A stretch of DNA of 64,000 nt from Distichodus sexfasciatus (GCA_032718565.1 JAVGVS010000113.1:46443-110442); one strand, 5' to 3'; positions 12,212 through 24,208 are shown, counted from the stretch's first letter. The notes: generated from the letters alone by a model not told the origin. A program made the numbers and translations.

Positions 12212-12965
12212 CTCTCTGTCTCTCTCCTTCCATTATTTTTTTTTCTCTCTCTTCCTTTCTCTGTCTCTGTCTCCCTCTTTTTCTTTTTTCTTTCTTTCTT
12301 TCTTTCTTTCTTTCCTCCCTCTCACTCTCTTTCTCTCTTCCTTTATTATTCTGTTCATTTCTCCTTTTTTTACATTTCTCTCTCTTCCTCTATTATTCTA
12401 TTCTACCTCTCTCCCTTCCTTCCTCTGTCTCTCTTTCTCACTCTTACTTTCTTTCTTTCCTCCCTCTCCTTTTCACTCTCTCTTCCTCTATTACTTTGTT
12501 CTCTCTCTCTCTCTCTCTCTCCCTCTCCCTCTTTCTCTCTCTCCATTTGTTCTTTCTTCTCACTTTCTCCTCATCTCTCTCCCTCCATTATTCTCTCTTA
12601 TCCATTCTCTGTCTTTTTCTCCCTGTTACTTTTTCTTTATCTGTCTCTACCTCTTTATTTCTTTCTTTCTTTTTCTTTTTCCTTTCATTCTTTCTTACTT
12701 TTCTCTCTCTCCCTCTCTTTTCCTCCTTTATTCTCTTTCTCCCTTTCTCTGTCCCTCTTCCTCTGACACTCTTTCTCTATGTCTCTCTCTCATCCTCTCT
12801 CTTTCTTTCTTTGTCTCTCTCTCTCACTCTTTTTATTTCTCTTACTTCTCCTCTTTCCTTCCTTCTTTCTTTGTTTTTCTTTTCTCTGTCTTTTCCGCAC
12901 TCTCTTTCATTTCCTCTCTTTTTTCTTTCTATGTCTTTGTGTCTCTCTGTCTGGTGGTCTCATTA
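12121..12965. repeat. 840-bp polypyrimidine tract on the + strand
   Basis: Almost uninterrupted C/T sequence made of (CT)n, (TTTC)n and TCCC words with few purines. The open frames through it (for example 12000-13184) encode only Ser/Leu/Phe/Pro runs and are compositional artefacts. About 720 bp before it (11401-12120) and 1.7 kb after it (12966-14640) hold nothing I can support, except an inverted-repeat-like start TAGGGGTGTGACGAGAC at about 13436. Confidence 0.85.
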
Positions 12966-14649
12966 GTGCAGGTTAAAGGTCGTGTTTCCAGGGCACCTGA
13001 AGATGAAAGCTGCCGTTGCTGTGGTAATGGTTGCCGTGTGGGGCGTTGCCGTGGAGATGAGTGGTTTATTAATCCTGCCATCGTCTCACCTGCATCTCAC
13101 AGGGAGGTTCCTCCTGCCGCTGCCGTTATTCATCACGACGACATGATTAAATTCCTGCAGAATGCGTTAAACTCCAGCCCCTGATTAGCTCTGTGATGGT
13201 TTCATCTTACTGTTTGATGAAACTAAATACAGTGTCGCGGCTGTTTATGTTCGAACTCTGCGTGTGTGTGTGAGAGAGAGAGAGTGAGGAAGAACAGCTG
13301 CTTTTGCTGGTTTCTTCTCAGCTGCTGATGTGTGTAAAGTGCAGCATGTTCATGCAAACATGTTATTAATGTGATGCTCACTTCAGAAGTAGGATTTTAA
13401 CTGCTTTAAATGTTATGTTAATAATGGTAAAGATAGGGGTGTGACGAGACAATATATGAGACTGGGATGATGAGAACAAGACTTGAACCCTATGATTGAC
13501 ATATGTGTGGAATATGGTCTTTTACATGAAAAGTCAAGTGCAAGTGCAGTGTATTTAGTGCATCAAGTGGCTGGACTCTCTCTTGTATGATTCCTCATGC
13601 ATCTCTTCACACCATTACTGTGCATCAGCTTCTAACTTCTAATTGAAGTGTAAATCATCTCATTAAATCATCAGACTGTACATTATAAAATCAACATCCT
13701 CATTACAACATGTTAGAGGTGTAATCCCTGCAGCATCACCAGATTCAACATTCAACATTAACAGATACAATTAGACTAGGATACTGGCTGAACACATCGC
13801 ACCAAAATCTTCAAATAACCCACAGCTCGTCTTCTTGTTGCTGCTTTTGGTGTCGTACTGGAAAAATGTGTGTTGCTGTTCGCTATATGGACTTCGAACC
13901 ATATTAGACACCTGATTGGATGCCAAATCAGCCAATCAGCGTTCTCCAGGCCTGTGATTGTTTTGCTACATTTATAATGCAGTAAAAAATAACACCGTAC
14001 TATTTCACCAGACAGCTTTTCACTTTGATACAAACTATTGTCACGTTTTAATACCACCAGATCTCATGGCACGACATCTCATTGCTCCTATACATAAACT
14101 ACAAATATCCAACAAAATAAAATATGCTTAAAAATGTATTGACATCTATTAAAGAACATTCAAATTTAATTAAGTGCATGTTAGCTAGGGTTAGAGTTAA
14201 AGAGAGTCAGTAGTAGTAGTAGTAGTGAAAATGCAGAGTGAGATGTGTGGTTTGAAATGTGGAGGAAAATGAAGCTATGACTGATTTGAAGTTTCTTGGC
14301 TCCCAGATTTCTGCAAATTTCAACTCCAGCCATGAAACTCAACCTTGTCCACGTCTCAGGAGATGAATCTACACAAGATAATACACAGCAAAGACACAGT
14401 GTTTACTGCTGAGATGAGTTTGGTGAAAGCTGCAGTCCAGAAAGCTGGACTTTAGTTCAGATGGAAGATAAGAAATGAGGATTTTGCGTTTTGGTTCTGG
14501 AGACCTTAGAGTCTCTTGGACGTCAGGACAGTCAAACAAGTTAATAGATGAAGGAACACGAGCAGATGTTCACTGTAAGTTTTGATTGTGGGACTAAAAC
14601 TCTCGTGTAACGAGAGGACAGAACATGTCGGAGATGAACTTCAGCACTC

Positions 14650-14905
14650 ATACTTTATTAGAGTGAGTGGCTATTTGTCATTGTCAACACAGCACATAGT
14701 GCTCCACAAACACATGTGAGCTCTGCATTTGACCCATCATTGAAGGAGCAGTGGGCAGCTTTTTGGGACGGGGAGCAGTGCTTGGGGACGGTACGTTGCT
14801 CACGAGTTACCTCACATTACATTAAATGGTCCGGGACTTTAACAAGTGACACTCAAATCACGGACCCAACTCCCTAAACGTTACATTACCAACTGCTCTT
14901 TAATA
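14650..14905 (-). repeat. tRNA-derived SINE copy (family A), inverted
   Basis: Inverted full-length-like copy: GTCATTGTCAACACAGCACA start, CTCTGCATTTGACCCATC core, GAGCAGTGGGCAGC, and a mutated head ending ACGTTACATTACCAACTG. Confidence 0.7.
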
Positions 14906-15224
14906 TTCAGAATTCAATTTGCAACAAAGCCATCAATGTGTGGATTATACTATTTGTATCGACAATATTTCATAAAACCCCCGAATAGTTTAAAATGATC
15001 TGAAACAAAGCGTCATTGACGAGGAGACTGATCAGTGGTGTTTGGTGACTTAGTACCGTGTTCATGTGAAAAGAAGGCACTATGTAGCATGAAAATATAC
15101 AGACGGTTGTCGTTGAATGGTTAGAAATTGACATTTTAGTGTTAACTGTCATAAATATTCATTTGCTGCTAATATGATTGTATCGTTGTTGCTGATTATT
15201 GTAATTTCACAAGGTATTGTAGCG

Positions 15225-16072
15225 AGCACTGTTTGCGGTACTTAAGTACTGTTCAAATCAGATACTTTAGTACGTAACCTCAAGTAGAATTCTAACACTT
15301 TTAACACTTAAGTACTGTTCAGATTAGATACTTTATTACTTTTTCTCAATCAATAATACTTGAGTACTGTTCAAATCAGACACTACTATTTTATCTCAAG
15401 TAGAATAACACTTTTAATTCTACACTTTTAAGTACCGTTCAGATTAGATACATTAGTACTTTTACTCAAGGTGGATGTAAAAGTTAGGTAAAGTAGGTTT
15501 CTACTTGAGTACTGTTCAAATCAGATACTTCAGTACTTTTACTCAAGTACATTTCTGAGACAATTAATACTTAAATACATGTTATATAAGACAGTAGTAC
15601 TTTATCTCAAGTAGAATTCTAACACTTTTAATACTTAAGTACTATTCATTGCAGATACTTTAGTACTTTTACTCAATGTAAAAGGTAGGTAAAGTAGGTT
15701 TCTAACACAGTATTTGGGTCCTGTTCATATCAGGTACTCAAGTACAGTACATTTCTGACACAAATACTTTATCACAAGTAGAATTCTAATACTTTTATTA
15801 CTCAATTACTGTTCAAAGTACTTTTACTCAAGTAGAATTGTATCACATTTAATACTCAAGTACAGTTCAGATTAGATACTTTATTGCATTTACTCAATTT
15901 ACTGTAAAAGGTAGATGAAGTACGTTTCTAACTCAGATAGTACTTGAGTACTGTTTACATCAGACACTTTAGTACCTTAGCTCAAGTAGAATTCTAACAC
16001 TTTTAACATTTAATACTGCTCATATCAGAGTACTTTACTCAAGTAGAATTCTGCAAAACTTTAATACTTTAG
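15225..16072. repeat. Imperfect minisatellite, AGTACTGTTCAAATCAGATA type
   Basis: More than ten degenerate copies of a unit of roughly 60-70 bp with the words AAGTACTGTTCAAATCAGAT, ACTTTAGTACTTTTACTCAA and GTAGAATTCTAACACTTTTA. It shares the TACTCAAGTA core word with the arrays at 1700-4210. Confidence 0.75.
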
Positions 16073-16077
16073 TCAAA

Positions 16078-16326
16078 TTGAGTGATTATTGGTCATTGTG
16101 AACAAAGCATAGCACACAATGCACCACAACAACCACACCTGACCTCTGCATTTGGCCCATCCGTGAAGGAGCAGTGGACAGCTTTTTGGCAGCACCTAAG
16201 AAGCAGTGCTTGGGGATAGTACCTTGCTCATGAGTACCTCGGTGGTACCTTTACCTGTTCGGGACTTGAACCAGTAACCTACTGATCAAAGGACCAACTC
16301 TCTAACCGTTACGCTACCAGCTGGCC
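16078..16326 (-). repeat. tRNA-derived SINE, full length (family A), inverted
   Basis: Inverted copy abutting the minisatellite. It shows CTCTGCATTTGGCCCATC, GGAGCAGTGGACAGC, GAGTACCTCGGTGGTACC, GGGACTTGAACC and a head ending AACCGTTACGCTACCAGCTG. Confidence 0.8.
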
Positions 16327-16774
16327 CGTATTGTACTGTTCAGATACTTTGTTAACTTTTAAAAGAGCTAATTTCACATGAAATGCTGAAATGTTTTGTA
16401 GAGTAAGGCATGAGACGAGATGTTGCTGCAGCTGCACTGATGAAGCAGTGTTTAGAGCTGCAGCTGATGGATGGAGACGTGATGATATGGAGCTGCAGCT
16501 GGTGATGGTGTGAACAAGGTAAAGATCCTTCACACACACACACACTCACACCACCTGGGAGAGAGAGAAAGGGAAAAGAAGACATGATGGAGTGATGAAG
16601 AAATGAAAGGAGAGGAGGAGCGTTTGCATTTCAAACTTTAATCCATGGGAAGATAAGATGACGTGTGTGTGTGGATGACAGAAGATATTTCAGCCTTGAT
16701 CCAGTACAATACACACCACATTCATCCTTCTCTCTCTCACTCCATCTTTCAATGTGTCTCCTCCACCTATCATT

Positions 16775-16779
16775 TTCAG

Positions 16780-16820
<41 letters not shown>
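16775..16820. repeat. (CT)n microsatellite
   Basis: Pure CT run of about 40 bp. The surrounding 16330-17000 shows no gene. Confidence 0.8.
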
Positions 16821-17009
16821 CAGGACAGCAGTAGTAAAGTAAGTGCAGTGTTGGATGTTAGCACTGCTGCCTTCTGCTGGTGATGGTGAGGAATGAGCAG
16901 ATCAGTCAAAGAGGAGTGTCTGATACACACTGTGCTGGGTGGAGAGTGTTTGTATGGAAGTGTGTCTGCGTGGGAGTGTGTTTGTTTGTGTGTGTGTGTG
17001 TGTGGGCCG

Positions 17010-17284
17010 GGTATTTATGGCATTGTGGGAACCTTTTTCTCCCCTAAAATCACTTTTATCTGTTTTTTGGGGCTTTGTGGGGACATTTGAGAGGTCCCCA
17101 TGAGGAAAAATGACTTTATAGAAAATGTGCTTGTTTTATTTGAGAAACTAAAAGAGGTAAAAGATGTGCATTTCGTTACTGAGGTTAAGGTTAGGGTTAG
17201 GATTAGGTGTAGGTGTAAAATTATATACATCTAGTCATTATGGGAGTCTGTGGAAGGACCTCACAAATATAGTAATACAAGACT
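17010..17284 (+). repeat. TG-bracketed dispersed repeat, copy A
   Basis: A core of about 270 bp (GTATTTATGGCATTGTGGGA ... GTCCCCATGAGGAAAAATGA ... GGTTAGGGTTAGGATTAGGT) lies between (TG)n tracts on both sides. Its reverse complement is at 18263-18520. Confidence 0.75.
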
Positions 17285-17321
<37 letters not shown>

Positions 17322-17877
17322 AGATTTACGTGTGACTAAACGAGGCAGTGTTGTGTTTGGATGTGGGATTTTAGCTTTTAAACACTGTTAACGGTGAGTT
17401 TTCTGCTTAATCTGCACTGGGAGTTTATTTTCCATGAGAACATCTGGAGGTGTGATGTGTGAGAGAGCAGCTTGCTTTATGTGATAAATCCACACTCGTC
17501 CCTCAGCCTTCTCCTCTCTCACACCACCACTCCTTCACTTGTTGTTGTTTCAGGAGCAAGATGGATGGTGGTGATCACACTCTCATGCTGGAACTCGCAC
17601 TGTCAGAATTCAGTGTGTTGTGTGTTGCGTTTGGCAGTGTGTTGAGCTGTTTTTAAAATGAAAACCAAAATCCAAAAAAATGCTGTTTTCGGTATTTGAT
17701 TCAAAAAAATTTTTTTCATTTTGTGGAAAATATTCAAGATATTATTGTTATTGTGTAGTTTGTCCACGCTTATATATATGATGTACTTTTAAGGCTCATA
17801 AATAACTAATAAACTAATACGTGTCAAATAAACAAAGTGAATTCCCTCTCTCTCCTGCTGTCATATTTTATTTCTAA

Positions 17878-18005
17878 GTCAAAGTAAACTTAATTGTCAT
17901 CTCTGCTATATACTGTGCACGTATACAGAGAGACGAGACAACGTGGCTTCAGTTTTAACAGTGCAAAGAACAAGGAACAAAGAACAAATAAAGTTTAATT
18001 TAGAT
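17878..18005 (+). repeat. Dispersed repeat B (TCATCTCTGCTATATACTGT family)
   Basis: The words ATTGTCATCTCTGCTATATA, CAGAGAGACGAGACAACGTG and CAGTTTTAACAGTGCAAAG recur at 21018-21090 (inverted), 25556-25760, 26645-26695, 52085-52280 and 60338-60400 (inverted). No coding content. Its class is not recognised. Confidence 0.7.
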
Positions 18006-18209
18006 CAACACTGCACTTTACACCTCATGTATAAACCATTTTATTACATTTACACACTGTTCAGATGTTCCTCATAAGTGTTGCTGTTTATGTTTTATTT
18101 ATTAGTTTTTAGTCAGTTGGTTTTTGGTGGGTGTTGATTGTAATGACACGCAGTGCCCAGACAGTGGTGCTGTTGACCAAACTCTACTCACAACATATAA
18201 TAAACACAC

Positions 18210-18262
<53 letters not shown>

Positions 18263-18265
<3 letters not shown>

Positions 18266-18520
18266 ACTCTTGTATTACTATCTTTGTTAGGTCTTTCCAT
18301 AGACGCCTATAACGACTAAAGTACATAATTTTACACCTACACCTAATCCTAACCCTGACCTTTACCTCAGTAACCAAAAGCACATCTTTTACCTCTTTTA
18401 GTTTCTCAAATAAAACAAGCACATTTTCTATAAAGTCATTTCTCTTCATAAGGACCTCTCAAATGTCCCCACAAAGTGATTTTAGGGGACCAAAAGGTCC
18501 CCACAATGCGATAAATACAT
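18263..18520 (-). repeat. TG-bracketed dispersed repeat, copy B (inverted)
   Basis: Reverse complement of 17010-17284, again bracketed by dinucleotide repeats, here (CA)n on this strand at 18241-18262 and 18522-18540. The inverted pair is about 1 kb apart. Confidence 0.75.
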
Positions 18521-18905
18521 TAACACACACACACGCACACGCTCTCTCTCTCTCTCCCTCTGTGTCTCTCTACAAGGCAACTGCATTGAGACCAGTTTAA
18601 TTGCTGCAGATGTGGTTACCATAGAGATGCAGCACCATAGATCAAAAGAATACTTCCTGAGGGAGCTTTGTGTGTGTATGTGTGTGAAAGTGTGTGTAGA
18701 ACAAGAGACAGGAGTAGAGATTTCATAGTTAAAGGTTAGAGACGTGAGAATTTCAGCACCATCTGTATTTTTATCTTTATTTAGTACCGCATACAGAACC
18801 TTTCCTTTCTTCCGTCCTTCCTCCCTTGCTTTCTGCCCCTCTTTTTCTTTCTGTTTTTCCTTTCAACCCTCTCTTTCCTTATCTCTCTGACTATCCGTCT
18901 TCATC

Positions 18906-18942
<37 letters not shown>

Positions 18943-19007
18943 CTCCCTCTCTCTCTCTCCCTCTCTTTCTTTCTTTGTCTGTCTCTTCATATACACATTA
19001 CAGTTGG

Positions 19008-19180
19008 GGCAGTTGGTAGTGTAACAGTTAGGGACTTTGACCCGGTAAGCCGCCGGTAAAGGTAACACTGCGGTACTCATGTGCAAGGTACCGTCCCCAA
19101 GCGCTGCCAAAAAGCTGCCAAAAAACTGCTTCTTCATGGATAGATCAAATGCAGAGCGCACATGTGGTTGTGCTGTATTC
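19008..19180 (+). repeat. tRNA-derived SINE copy (family A)
   Basis: GTTGGTAGTGTAACAGTTAG head, GTAACACTGCGGTACTCATG core, then ATCAAATGCAGAGCGCACAT. It is preceded by (CT)n runs at about 18910-18970. Confidence 0.7.
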
Positions 19181-21017
19181 AAGTTCAGTAATAAACAGTG
19201 CAGCATTGTGTTACTGTATTGTTCACTTGTTAGTTTGTGGTGTCATTGTGCTGTCTAGCCTTCATTTATCTCTAAATAACCACTGCTGTGTGTGTGTTAA
19301 TAATCTCATTATTATATTCTGAACTCATATTCACTAAAGCAGTACAGAGTACAGCTGCTCACGTCACTCTCACTTTTACACTGTAAATAAAATGCTGTTT
19401 ATCATTTTTACTTAATTTTTTTTATTACATATTTGGAGCCTAGATGTTGTTTTAGATTAACATTTTTGTCTGTTTTTACTGCAGTGTTTTATGGGGTATA
19501 AATCCCAACTTTTATCACCATGCCGTATTGTATCGATCCATCAGACAATTCAGCACCTGTCGATATCACAAATTCTGTTATGATACAATTTCCATTCCAT
19601 TCATTTGACTAGTGATGGATATGAGACAATATCATATACTGATTTGACACCGTCACAAACAGCTACTCATATATCATTTGACATTTTTGTTCCTGAAATT
19701 AACCAAACATTTATATAAAACACTTCTCTCTTAATCAAAACCAGAGCTCAAGTTTGATATAAAGTGATGTTACAGTGCGTATGATGTCTGATCAGTGTTA
19801 TCAATTTGGATCAATGCTGTGTTATTGAAACAATATATCAATGTGGATCAATATATTATTACAGTCCTACTGGCTGATTGCTATGTGTGATTATTAGTTT
19901 GTTCGGAGGTTAGTGCTGCCTCTTTATCCATTGTGGGGGAAGCTGCACAATCAGGACTTTGTGTTCTCACAATAACACACACACATTGCTACCCCCTGCT
20001 ATAGATACGACTTGTTCTGCTGAGCTGAGCCTGAACACAAGTGTGTAATTCAGATGTATTCACAAGTTTTACCACAAACTCTGCTGCATGTTGTGATTCA
20101 TAAACCCTTCATACCTCACTGGACAAGAGGAAGAAGAGTTGTGGAGAGGGAAGGACTTCAACATGATGATTTCAAGCGTGTAGAACTGAGTGTGGACGGT
20201 GTGGATATCTAGCAGATGCTGAACTGTCCCCACCAATAATGTTGATCAAACCAAAATGTAACGCTGCATGAATGTCTAATGTAAGGTGTCTATATGTACA
20301 AAGGGTTCATTGTGACTGGCTTCTGCGTTTTCCTGCTGACGTGTGGGAGACTGGAGACACTTTATTTTGTTAATAGAGTGACGGTGGCAGCCAAATTATT
20401 ACATTATTAAAATGTTGATGTATGAAAGATATGTCCAGCTGCACCATGGTGTAACAATCACTCAGTGGACCCATACGCAGAACTCAGTCTTTATTTAGGG
20501 TGACCAGAGGTCCTCTGCTCACCAGACATATCCTCTTTTTAAGACCTAAAATGCATTCGGGATATCGCTCTATCTCAGCCTCAAACATTCTAACATTGGA
20601 TTTGCATTGTGTTTCCCTGGAGCTTTCCCAAACTAGTTACTTCACCCTTCCCCTACTCACTTCCACTCGCTTTTCTTCTAGCCTTATTGCATAAATCAAG
20701 TAGAAGTGAAATGGAGGAATGAGAAGTGACATGTCCATGATCATGGTCTCTTTGCAAAGATGTATATTTTTCTCTAGCAGCACGCTTTTGGCAGCTGCCA
20801 GATGGAGTCGGAGGATGGAGTCCATATGAAGTAACCATAAACTCGGTAATGAACACGTAACCTTACTGCTCTTTTGGTTTTCTCAGAATTGGGCAAACAG
20901 CCCTTCAACAGGGAGTAAAGGTGGATTAAGTCGAATTTTTGACTTTTTATCTCAGATTTCTTACTTTATCTGACTTTTTATCTCTGCATTCTGACCTAAT
21001 ACCACTGTAAAAACTGG
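19181..21017. other. No gene seen; one weak dispersed repeat
   Basis: 19500-19870 resembles 41515-41765 in words such as AGTGATGGATATGAGACAAT, so it is probably a dispersed repeat. No exon-like open frame with good splice sites was found. Confidence 0.4.
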
Positions 21018-21090
21018 AGCCATGTTGTCTTGTCTCTCTGTATATCTGTACAGTATATAGCAGAGATGACAAAGTTTACTTTGACTTTGT
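21018..21090 (-). repeat. Dispersed repeat B fragment, inverted
   Basis: ACTGGAGCCATGTTGTCTTG ... ACAGTATATAGCAGAGATGA is the reverse complement of the repeat B start. Confidence 0.65.
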
Positions 21091-21594
21091 CTAACATGTA
21101 TGTGAACCTTTTAACTTTTCATCATATGTTGAATGCTGATTTAAATCTATTCACAAATGCACAAGAAACAATGGGTGTCATACATTTCATCTAAGCAGTA
21201 ACTGAGTATTTTATTTGTGGTTTTACGAAAGAAAGAAATGTTGTCATTGTTGGATCATGCCCACAGCCTCCACATCTGCAAAAGAACTCTCCAAAGGTTT
21301 TTAAGAAACACACAGCATCATGTCCTGAGATAAAAAGTCAGAATGCTGCGATAAATGTGTTTTTGTTTCTCATCCAGGTGGAGGAAATGGGCTTCCATAG
21401 TGAAGCGTGTGCTGTGAGTGCAAGCGTGTTGGTTAGAGCAGTTTGATGCTGGGTGTAATGAACGCTAATGATTCCAGTAAAGACAGTAACACTGGGCCTC
21501 ATTCACCAACCCTTCTTAAGAACAAACAGCCTTCTTGAAAGCCATTTTTACTAAGATTATTACTTGAATTATGTGATTATTTTTCTTTTTTTTT

Positions 21595-21782
21595 TGAACA
21601 CAGCACAGCACACAGTGCACCACAACCACATGTGAGCTCTCCATTTGACCCATCTGTGAAGGAGCAATGGGCAGCTTTTTGACACTGTTTGGGGACATAC
21701 CTTGCTCATGAATACCTCAGTGGTACTTTTGCCAGTCAGGCACTTGAACCAATGAACTTCTGATCACGTGGTAAGAATAGCG
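21595..21782 (-). repeat. tRNA-derived SINE copy (family A), inverted
   Basis: GAACACAGCACAGCACACAG, CCATTTGACCCATCTGTGAA, AATACCTCAGTGGTACTTTT and GGCACTTGAACC are all present. The interval to the next copy (21783-22446) contains only TG/CA tracts. Confidence 0.7.
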
Positions 21783-22446
21783 TACGAGACATGAACAAAA
21801 CTAAAATAAAAACACACACCATTCTGATCTACACATTCAGTTGCACAAAGATGTGTTTTCTTCCCATACAGATTTATCTGGTGTGTGTGTGTGTGTTGGG
21901 GGTTGTTGTGTTGTTCTGCTTGGCCAGCTGGACGCAAACTCCATCTGTTCTCTCCTGCTCTTTCTCTCCTATTGGACAGCTGAGCTCCTTACACACACAC
22001 ACACACCCCAAATAAACAGGCCTAAATACACTGTGTAGATGTGTTATATATGGGGAAGCAGGGCTGTGTGTGTGTTTATATTCAGATCTGTATTGCTGCT
22101 GTTCAGGATTCTTTGTCATGTTCACAGCTCTACAAGTTCATTTACAACAAATAACATGTATTATATCTCATTAGGAAACCTTTGAATTAATCTCTGTTTT
22201 AAAAAGTATGTTTTAAAATAATTAAACGTTAAACTATTTGATGTAAGTGTATGTTGGGATTTTAGTTTAAAACATTTATTCTACTTCTTTGCCCATTTGA
22301 ACACAATCACGATCTCCTCCTCCTTGGAGTTCATGTTGCTTTAAAATGGAAATATTAAAATTATTTGAATGATCTGAAACAGTTTGATTAAAAAGATTTT
22401 TTAAATTCTAATTTTAAAAGATTATGTGCATTTTTATTGGTATTGT

Positions 22447-22522
22447 CATGGTTGGGGAGTTGGCCCTGTGATCGGTAGTTTGAATCCCAGACCGGTAAAG
22501 GTACCACTGAGGTACTCAGATA
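22447..22522 (+). repeat. tRNA-derived SINE fragment (family A)
   Basis: Head and core only: GGTTGGGGAGTTGGCCCTGT, TTTGAATCCC (B-box) and AAAGGTACCACTGAGGTACT. It is followed by TG-rich sequence to about 22690. Confidence 0.65.
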
Positions 22523-23369
22523 GATGGTGTGTGTAGAAGTGTGTGAATAGATGGTGTGAGGAGTGTTTGTAAATTTTGTGTGTGTGTATAGATAGTGTGA
22601 GGAGTGTTTATAGACATCTGTATAAATAGTGTGTGTAGATGTGTGTGTGCATGTGTATATAGACAATATCAGGCATGTGTGTGTGTGTGTGAACTCTTGC
22701 AGGTTTTAATGTTTTATGGCACAATGCAAATAGTCTGTTAAGCAGAACAAAGGTTCAAGTCCAGATATGTTCAGCATTCCAGCTTTCCTGGATTACGTGT
22801 GTAAAAATGAGGCTGCTGTGGATTTCACACACACACAACCCCGTAATGCTGAAAATGCTCACATGACAGACACACACACTTTTCTACATTACAACACAGC
22901 TTTGTACCCTGTACACTCCACTTTGCTCCACATGTTTGTCTCATTTTACAGTGTGTGTGCAGTGTCTAGTGAAACATTGGGGTATTAGTGGATGTAGAGC
23001 CCCTGTGTTGAGGTTAAAATGTGATTTTAACAAGTGAATACTATTGTGGTTATAAATCCAAGCAGAAAATTAATATCAGATCCTATTGCTGTCCTGCAGA
23101 GTAAAAATACGGAGAGAAACAAAATGTTTAGTAGAAAAGTCAGTTGACATTGATTCAGTGACCACCAAGCCCATGGTATCAAACCAAAATAAAAACATCA
23201 ATCAGACATCATTCTTATTGTAACTTCACTTAATATTGAAGAATAGGTTTATTTTTACAAAAAGGGGAGAGACATTTTAATTTATGATGTTATATGATCT
23301 TAAGATGATGTTAAGATATGTTTTATTCATAAGCTCACGAATAAAAATGTTCAACAATATTTAGGTTGT
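22523..23369. other. No gene seen
   Basis: TG-rich at first, then ordinary AT-rich sequence. I saw no repeat family or exon-like structure. Confidence 0.35.
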
Positions 23370-23374
23370 TTTTG

Positions 23375-23580
23375 TGATTCACAGTGTGGTGATGGTGGTC
23401 TCGTGGTTAAGATATTTGCCTATGAGTTCAGATCCTACCTCCAGCACTACTGCCACTGGGACCCTGAGCAAGACCCTTAACCCCAAAATGTGGCAGAGAG
23501 ACTGTCACTGAAATTAGGAGCTGTAAGTCACTTTGATTAAGAGAATATGGTAAATGATATAAATGTAAATGATTTTATAT
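23375..23580 (+). repeat. tRNA-derived SINE, family B
   Basis: The head includes GTGGTCTCGTGGTTAAGATA and the body ACCCTGAGCAAGACCCTTAA. The tail resembles the widespread fish ending that reads roughly GATAAGAGCGTCTGCTAAATG, here decayed to TTAAGAGAATATGGTAAATG. Confidence 0.65.
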
Positions 23581-23606
23581 GAATGAAAGTGATATTGTTA
23601 AATCCA

Positions 23607-23830
23607 GTGCTGGGCAAGTTACTTCCAAAATGTACTAGATTATAGATGACTAGTTAGTGTTATTTCAAAGGCAGGGACTCACCGTGGTGCACACTCACAC
23701 AATCACACTCTCACTCATACATTACGGAGCCAATTTAGAGTAGCCAATTAACCTTGCATGCTTTTGGATTCTGGGAGGAAACCAGAGTACCTGGAGAATA
23801 CCTATGTGAACATGGGGAGAGCATGCAAAC
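23607..23830. repeat. hAT end fragment plus common fish dispersed repeat
   Basis: CAGTGCTGGGCAAGTTACTT matches the ends of the element at 2465. From about 23690 the words CTGGGAGGAAACCAGAGTAC and GAACATGGGGAGAGCATGCA belong to a repeat family I associate with many teleost genomes. Confidence 0.5.
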
Positions 23831-23849
23831 CACACAGCAATTTGTGATT

Positions 23850-24045
23850 TATAGTTAGGATAGTCACCTCTGGATCAAGAGGTTGTGGGTTCGGATCCTA
23901 CTTCCAGCACTACCACCACTGGGACCCCGAGTAAGACCCTTAACCCCATGTTGCTGCAGGGAGACTGTCCCTGTTATTAGGGAAAATGGAAGGCTCTGTG
24001 GATAAGAGTGTCTGATAAATGTCATAAATGTACATGTAAATGGTT
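23850..24045 (+). repeat. tRNA-derived SINE, family B, second copy
   Basis: CACCTCTGGATCAAGAGGTT, GGGTTCGGATCCTACTTCC and ACCCCGAGTAAGACCCTTAA, with the tail GGATAAGAGTGTCTGATAAA. It ends about 160 bp upstream of the LCORL start codon, so it borders the promoter. Confidence 0.7.
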
Positions 24046-24096
24046 TACTGGTTTGCTTTTGTTCTTTCTTGGCGAGTTGAAGCGCCATAATCGCTT

Positions 24097-24208
24097 ATTT
24101 GCATAACCCCGCCCCTTTCCACTCTGACACGTGTCAATCACCGGGGCGCCAGCAGGAGAGGGCGGGGCGTGTTGCGTGACGTCAGTGGGCGGGGTTACGG
24201 CGGAGAGA
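24097..24208 (+). promoter_or_regulatory. LCORL: LCORL CpG-rich promoter
   Basis: An abrupt GC- and CpG-rich interval just before the first coding exon. It contains an octamer ATTTGCAT (24097-24104), GC boxes CCCCGCCCC (24107-24115) and GGGCGGGG (24160-24167, 24187-24194), an E-box CACGTG (24128-24133) and a full cAMP-response element TGACGTCA (24177-24184). No TATA box is seen, as expected of a CpG-island promoter. The CpG-rich zone continues into intron 1 to about 24,760. The exact transcription start cannot be read from sequence. Confidence 0.7.

Noticed and set aside
12000..13184. 394-codon and 301-codon open frames
   Set aside because: They run through the pyrimidine tract and encode only Ser/Leu/Phe/Pro low-complexity sequence. 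The openness comes from the lack of purines, so stop codons are rare.
13776..14057. 93-codon minus-strand frame
   Set aside because: No motif or homologue recognised, no splice context, and it lies in repeat-rich intergenic DNA.
1..24090. CRISPR array or prokaryotic-style system in the tandem repeats
   Set aside because: The genome is vertebrate; the repeats are contiguous or degenerate minisatellites without uniform unique spacers or associated genes.
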